Source: Enoplolaimus lenunculus (lineage: Eukaryota > Nematoda > Enoplea > Enoplida > Thoracostomopsidae). Taken from it: 64,000 nucleotides of DNA. A program made the position numbers and the translations under genes. The notes below the pieces were generated by a model that was given only the letters and a program-made list of their open reading frames with translations, was not told where the DNA came from and made no database searches. The stretch lies in assembly GCA_030248215.1 (NCBI GenBank), contig JASANG010002078.1, positions 62,001 through 126,000 of the forward strand. The letters run 5' to 3'. Below are positions 59,683 through 64,000 of the stretch, in pieces (positions within the stretch are counted from its first letter, which is position 1; the number at the start of each line of letters is the position of its first letter).

Positions 59683-60286
59683 TGCGTAAGGATAAATCTG
59701 CATCTAATCCTAATCCTAAGTCTAAACCTGAATCCTATACAAAAATTAGGTTAAATGTTAAGCTTACCCCACGGCAATCCTGTGGCGAAACGGTCTGCCC
59801 TTGATCTATATATTTAGGTGTAGTTTCCTAAATTGAAATCACTATTTGAAACTCATCAAATGTGCAAAATTCGTATATTATTTTTAAAGAGAAACTAATT
59901 ATTAATACGGCAACGTTTTGTTGAGGCAAAAGTGTTTGCTGTAGTTGTCGCAGATCGCGATTTTTCGTCCAACCGCTATTCAGTAGAAAGGTTAACTCAT
60001 GTTCAGCTTTCGTTTGTTTCACTCGAATGAATGTCTTTCTCAAAGCCTTCACAAAAACAGTTTTTTAAAGCTTGCAGACTTTTTAAAATTTATTTTTTTA
60101 GTTTTACCACAGACTAATTAACTGCATTTCGAGGATCCAAAATTGCGCCGGCGTACCAGAGACCACAAGTCCGTTTGATCCCTTGAGGCTGTACACGCGT
60201 GCTTCAATAATTTAGGATGTAAGCTTCAAATGAATACGTGCAAATTTTGAACTGTGCCCTTAAGTGTTGGAAAGAAGCAAGTGTTC

Positions 60287-60289
<3 letters not shown>

Positions 60290-60338
<49 letters not shown>
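60290..60338. repeat. (AT)n microsatellite
   Basis: Nearly pure AT dinucleotide run of about 45 bp. Confidence 0.9.
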
Positions 60339-60341
<3 letters not shown>

Positions 60342-63300
60342 AGAAACTGCACAAATAGTCATGAGTTTTATCTAAATTGGCAAATTTTAATATCAATTGT
60401 CTTACATTTAACTTTTTATTTGCCTCTGATTAAGAGTTAATGTAACAAAAGACTATGTTTCAACAAATCAGTATTATTCAACGCTTTGTTAGGCTTTTAT
60501 GTGAGTATTCTCGGCAATTTAAAGCACCGGGTATTAGTCGGTGATAGATGTTGAAAACTTACAAGATAATGGTATATTTTTCAAAACTTAAAAAAGCGGC
60601 CAAACCTTTTCTTCATATGCTTGAAATTTTGATGTGAATATTTCCATTTTAGTCATTTTGTGGTTTTAGCTTTGTCAAAAGGATAAAGCAATAAATGTAA
60701 TAGAAATACAATTGTTCTTCGCAATGTGATCGAGAACGCTAAACGGGTACTATCAACTGTAATTATTTCTAACGTTTACTGAGCTAGCATAATTTACAGT
60801 AGTGCAATTTTCGCCCTAGCAAGATTCATTGCTGAATTTGGCTTGGGTTTTAAGTACTGACATATTCAAGTCATTTAAGATTGTGGTCTTAATTTTGTTG
60901 AAATGGAGGTGGGGTTGAAGTAGTTTTAAGTAACTATAGATTTGCTACAGGGGAGGTTAACAAATAGAAGTATAGTTAAAGAATAACTATCGAAAAGCCT
61001 CTTTATGCTACTTATACACATATACCGTTAGCGGAAGCATATTCCTAAGTATATAGCAGAGAGTATTTTTAGGCATAAGCCAAAGCCGAAGCCTCATTGA
61101 AACAGGTTAAATTTAATACTAAACCTAAACCTAAATAGGATTAGTCTAAAATCTAAGCCTATTCTGTACTGCTGTCTCATGAAAAAACATTAGAACCCTA
61201 ACTTAACCGGGTCATAAAACGACTTAATGAATAGCACAGCGCCCCAGTTCAGCAACTACAACTATAGAAAATGATACTTTTAAACATTAGTAGTCTATTT
61301 TTAGTAAATATTCCGGATGTTGCAAACGGTAAAACCCATAATATGACCCTCGATAACTATATCTTACTTTAGTTGGTTAGAGTGTCAAGAAAAAATGTTC
61401 AATTTTAGTACTGGTCACCGCTATACCTAAAACAAGCGCAAACGCAGTACCGAATATTGTGAGCACTAGGCTTAGACTTAGACTTAGGATTCAAGTTCCA
61501 ACTAGAATTTTAGCGCTATCAATGGAAGCAAAATTACTTTTATTAAGACGAAGAACATATCAGCAAATTCTATGCATTTTAAAACATGTCGTAAATGCGC
61601 TGTTCACAATAAATTTGTCAACGATCAAACAAAAAATTATACCGTGTGTACTCAATAGGAATAAATATCCTATCGAAATAAAATCCTGGCAACTGCGCTG
61701 ATTTTCAACTGGTTATAGGTGCTACACACAATTGAGAATGAAAGTTCACCAAACATAGTTGCTGTTGTACTGTTAAATTATAAAAATATACCTACGTAAG
61801 CATAGAACTTTACGTACCACAAGGTAACTCATGCGCGCATAAAGTGGGCAGCATGTATTAAGTAGTGAACTGATACTATTTTAAGAATGTTAAGGTAAAG
61901 CTTGTTTGACTATGAACGACACAGTTTGGTTCTTTTTGCCTGAATCACTTATAAGTACTAAACTAATATGTTTTGTAGCTACGGTTAAGTTCCAAGGATT
62001 TATTCAGGTTTAAAATATTTTGCTGAAAATATCTTGAAAGTCTGCATTTGTCAACTTTGTCAGTTTTTGCATATTTCAGCGTTTCAATCTTAGCCAGAAT
62101 ATATATTTAGCATTTACAACTGGTTGAAGACGGTAAAATGGTCCATGTTACGTCATTTGAAAATTTGTATTATAAACTAGAATGAATACTATTGAGAGAT
62201 CAACCGATAAGACCCAAGAATTCAATACATTCCGTTTTAAATAAAAATGATTGAAATATTTGAAAAAATTTTCAAGGTCGAACCAGTTTGGCCCAATTTC
62301 ATCCTGAGAGATTAATGTTTACATTAAAGGTACGATCTTGCACTTCAAACCATGCATTACCAAAAAGTACACTCAAGTATTCCCCAACTGTGTTTAATCT
62401 GACAAGCAAACTTCGAGTCAACTTTAGCTTTTACTGACAGGCAAAGCATAAAGTTTGAAACAATTTTAAAAAACACATTTTAACTCTCGACATATTTAAA
62501 AATTAAACTAAGTGTGATATTTTGTCAAGTGTTAAATTAGCACCCAGCGGTGAACGCTAAAGTTAAAAAAGGTCTGAGAACGGTGTTTAAATCTAGAACT
62601 TTCGGGCGAAAATGTAAAAAATAGGACCAACAGTAGGCCAAACATATTTCTAAGCCTCAGCCTAAGCCTTGCCTTAGTCTAAGCATGGACGTAAGGGCGA
62701 ATGTAAAGAACAGGGGTGGAACACTATTATAAGCATATTCGTAAGCATACGACTAAGCCTAAGCCTAAACGTAGGAACGAGCGTATTTCTAAGCCTAAGT
62801 CTAAGCCCAACTCAAGCGAAAAATTAAGCTTGAGCTTATTCCATTGCAGTCCAACAGAAAAACGGTCCACCCCTGTTCTTTACATGGACCGACGTACGAA
62901 TGAGCGGATACCCATGCCTAATCCTAAGTTAAAAAATAAAATGAACCTAAAGCTCAACCTAACTGTGTTGCAGTCACACAGAAAAACGTTCAGAGCCCAA
63001 TTTTGAGGTGGGTCAGATTTTACTCGGAGTTGATATGGCTCATTTTTATCTACTATATGGCATAAAATTTACAAGGCTGGTGCTACCAGTTTGTGACACG
63101 TTCCCAAACAGATGCATCTAACAATAGAATTTGTGGTTTTCTGTATTTTCAAATAATTGAAAGCCGTGCTGAAATGTTTACACCATTTAACTAACATGTC
63201 TTCATTGTATTGTTTTGTACGCCATCTACATTATTAACACTGGAGCACGTCACATACGTATTTTGGGCATCGTTCCAGCATAGAACAAATATTGATATAG

Positions 63301-64000
63301 TCATACATAATTAATATTAACGCAATTCCACTCGTATACACAATGAAAACTTTAACGCGCCAATATGGTGACGGTTTCAATAGATTAGTTTCTAGAGCTA
63401 CGCCTAGTAACTGCCACCTGTTGATATGAAGATCAATTTTCTTACAGATATGGGACTACAGCTATCCAGCCACAACTTTAACCATGAACAGTAAAACGTA
63501 ACCCAGAGTATACTTAATGACTAAACAACTAAATTACACCAGACCTTCAAGCTATTATCTGCAATTTTCTTTTACGGCAACAACGCACCTCACAAATTTC
63601 GGCCGCAGTTTCTAAACAGCGAAAAAATGGGACTAATATTTTAACTCTCTCTCTCACGAACAGGAAACCCTCAAAATCGACATGCAGCTTTAAAGCGCTT
63701 ACTGTAATCGATTTTTCGCTATTACCTGTATATATTTCTGTGAGCCGTGTAATTTGCGGAGAGCCATGGAAACGGGCTACGCTTGCGAGCTACAGATATT
63801 TTAAACCAGCACCGTCTGGTTTAAGTAATTTTCACCTGGAGTCAAAGTATGCAAGGGCACGTTATAACCAGGCGTATGCAAGAACAAGGGGTTATGTTTC
63901 GGAAGAATTTTTTGGGAAACGAGAAAAAAATGGCACTTTACAGGTTATCAAATTTTCTGTTAAATCGTATTGGTCAGATAAAAAATTTGTCAATCAGTTT
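60339..64000. other. right-hand intergenic DNA
   Basis: Apart from the MITE at 62695 and scattered TAAGCC runs (61060-61170, 61460-61490), I see no exon, RNA gene or bounded element. A GCCCAAAATACGTATGTGA-type repeat end lies near 63255. Confidence 0.4.
62695..62890. mobile_element. TTAGGC-core MITE, GTAAAGAACAGGGGTGGA ends
   Basis: TGTAAAGAACAGGGGTGGAA left and TCCACCCCTGTTCTTTACAT right are near-perfect inverted repeats. The core is CCTAAG/TAAGCC hexamers (complement of TTAGGC). The best-preserved copy of the type at 45414 and 46471. Confidence 0.8.

Overview
This is a eukaryotic, AT-rich, intron-rich animal window. I recognise four multi-exon genes plus the 5' end of a fifth, set in intergenic DNA and introns full of short non-autonomous DNA transposons (MITEs). 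The small introns, the gene set (ESCRT-0 STAM, NEDD4-type ligase, secretagogin-like six-EF-hand protein, Rab23-related protein) and the MITE load fit an invertebrate deuterostome. An ascidian tunicate such as Ciona is my best guess. This is inference from overall character, not from a diagnostic marker.

Layout. 1-7829: two 5' exons of a cytochrome P450 (- strand) among hAT-like elements and a small GC-rich tandem array. 7830-16279 (+): a complete 13-exon STAM gene (604 aa) with VHS, UIM, SH3, coiled-coil and Gln-rich tail. Its intron 2 is mostly a GC-rich 24-bp minisatellite inside a MITE. 16280-20218: convergent intergenic DNA with MITEs and a satellite-like element. 20219-31600 (-): an almost fully readable NEDD4-family HECT ubiquitin ligase (C2, three WW, HECT; about 824 aa, about 25 exons). 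Its last coding 70 bp are tandemly duplicated behind the stop codon. 31601-38997: repeats only. 39057-43980 (+): a Rab23-related small-GTPase-like gene whose nucleotide-binding motifs are largely degraded and whose C-terminus is a roughly 600-residue charged tail without prenylation cysteines. 43981-47498: MITEs. 47499-58012 (-): a secretagogin-like six-EF-hand calcium sensor with two intact, mutually exclusive candidate last exons, each encoding EF-hand 6, and a third decayed copy between them. 58013-64000: repeats, no gene seen.

STAM and the NEDD4-type ligase are convergent neighbours in one cell-biological pathway: the ligase ubiquitinates membrane cargo and ESCRT-0 (STAM/HRS) captures ubiquitinated cargo on endosomes. 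The most unusual items are the apparent pseudo-GTPase with its giant tail, the alternative EF-hand-6 terminal exons, and the CpG-dense minisatellite in STAM intron 2. Exon boundaries were read by eye from splice sites, reading-frame phase and remembered family sequences; no alignment was run. I saw no retroviral, LTR, Polinton or toxin remains.
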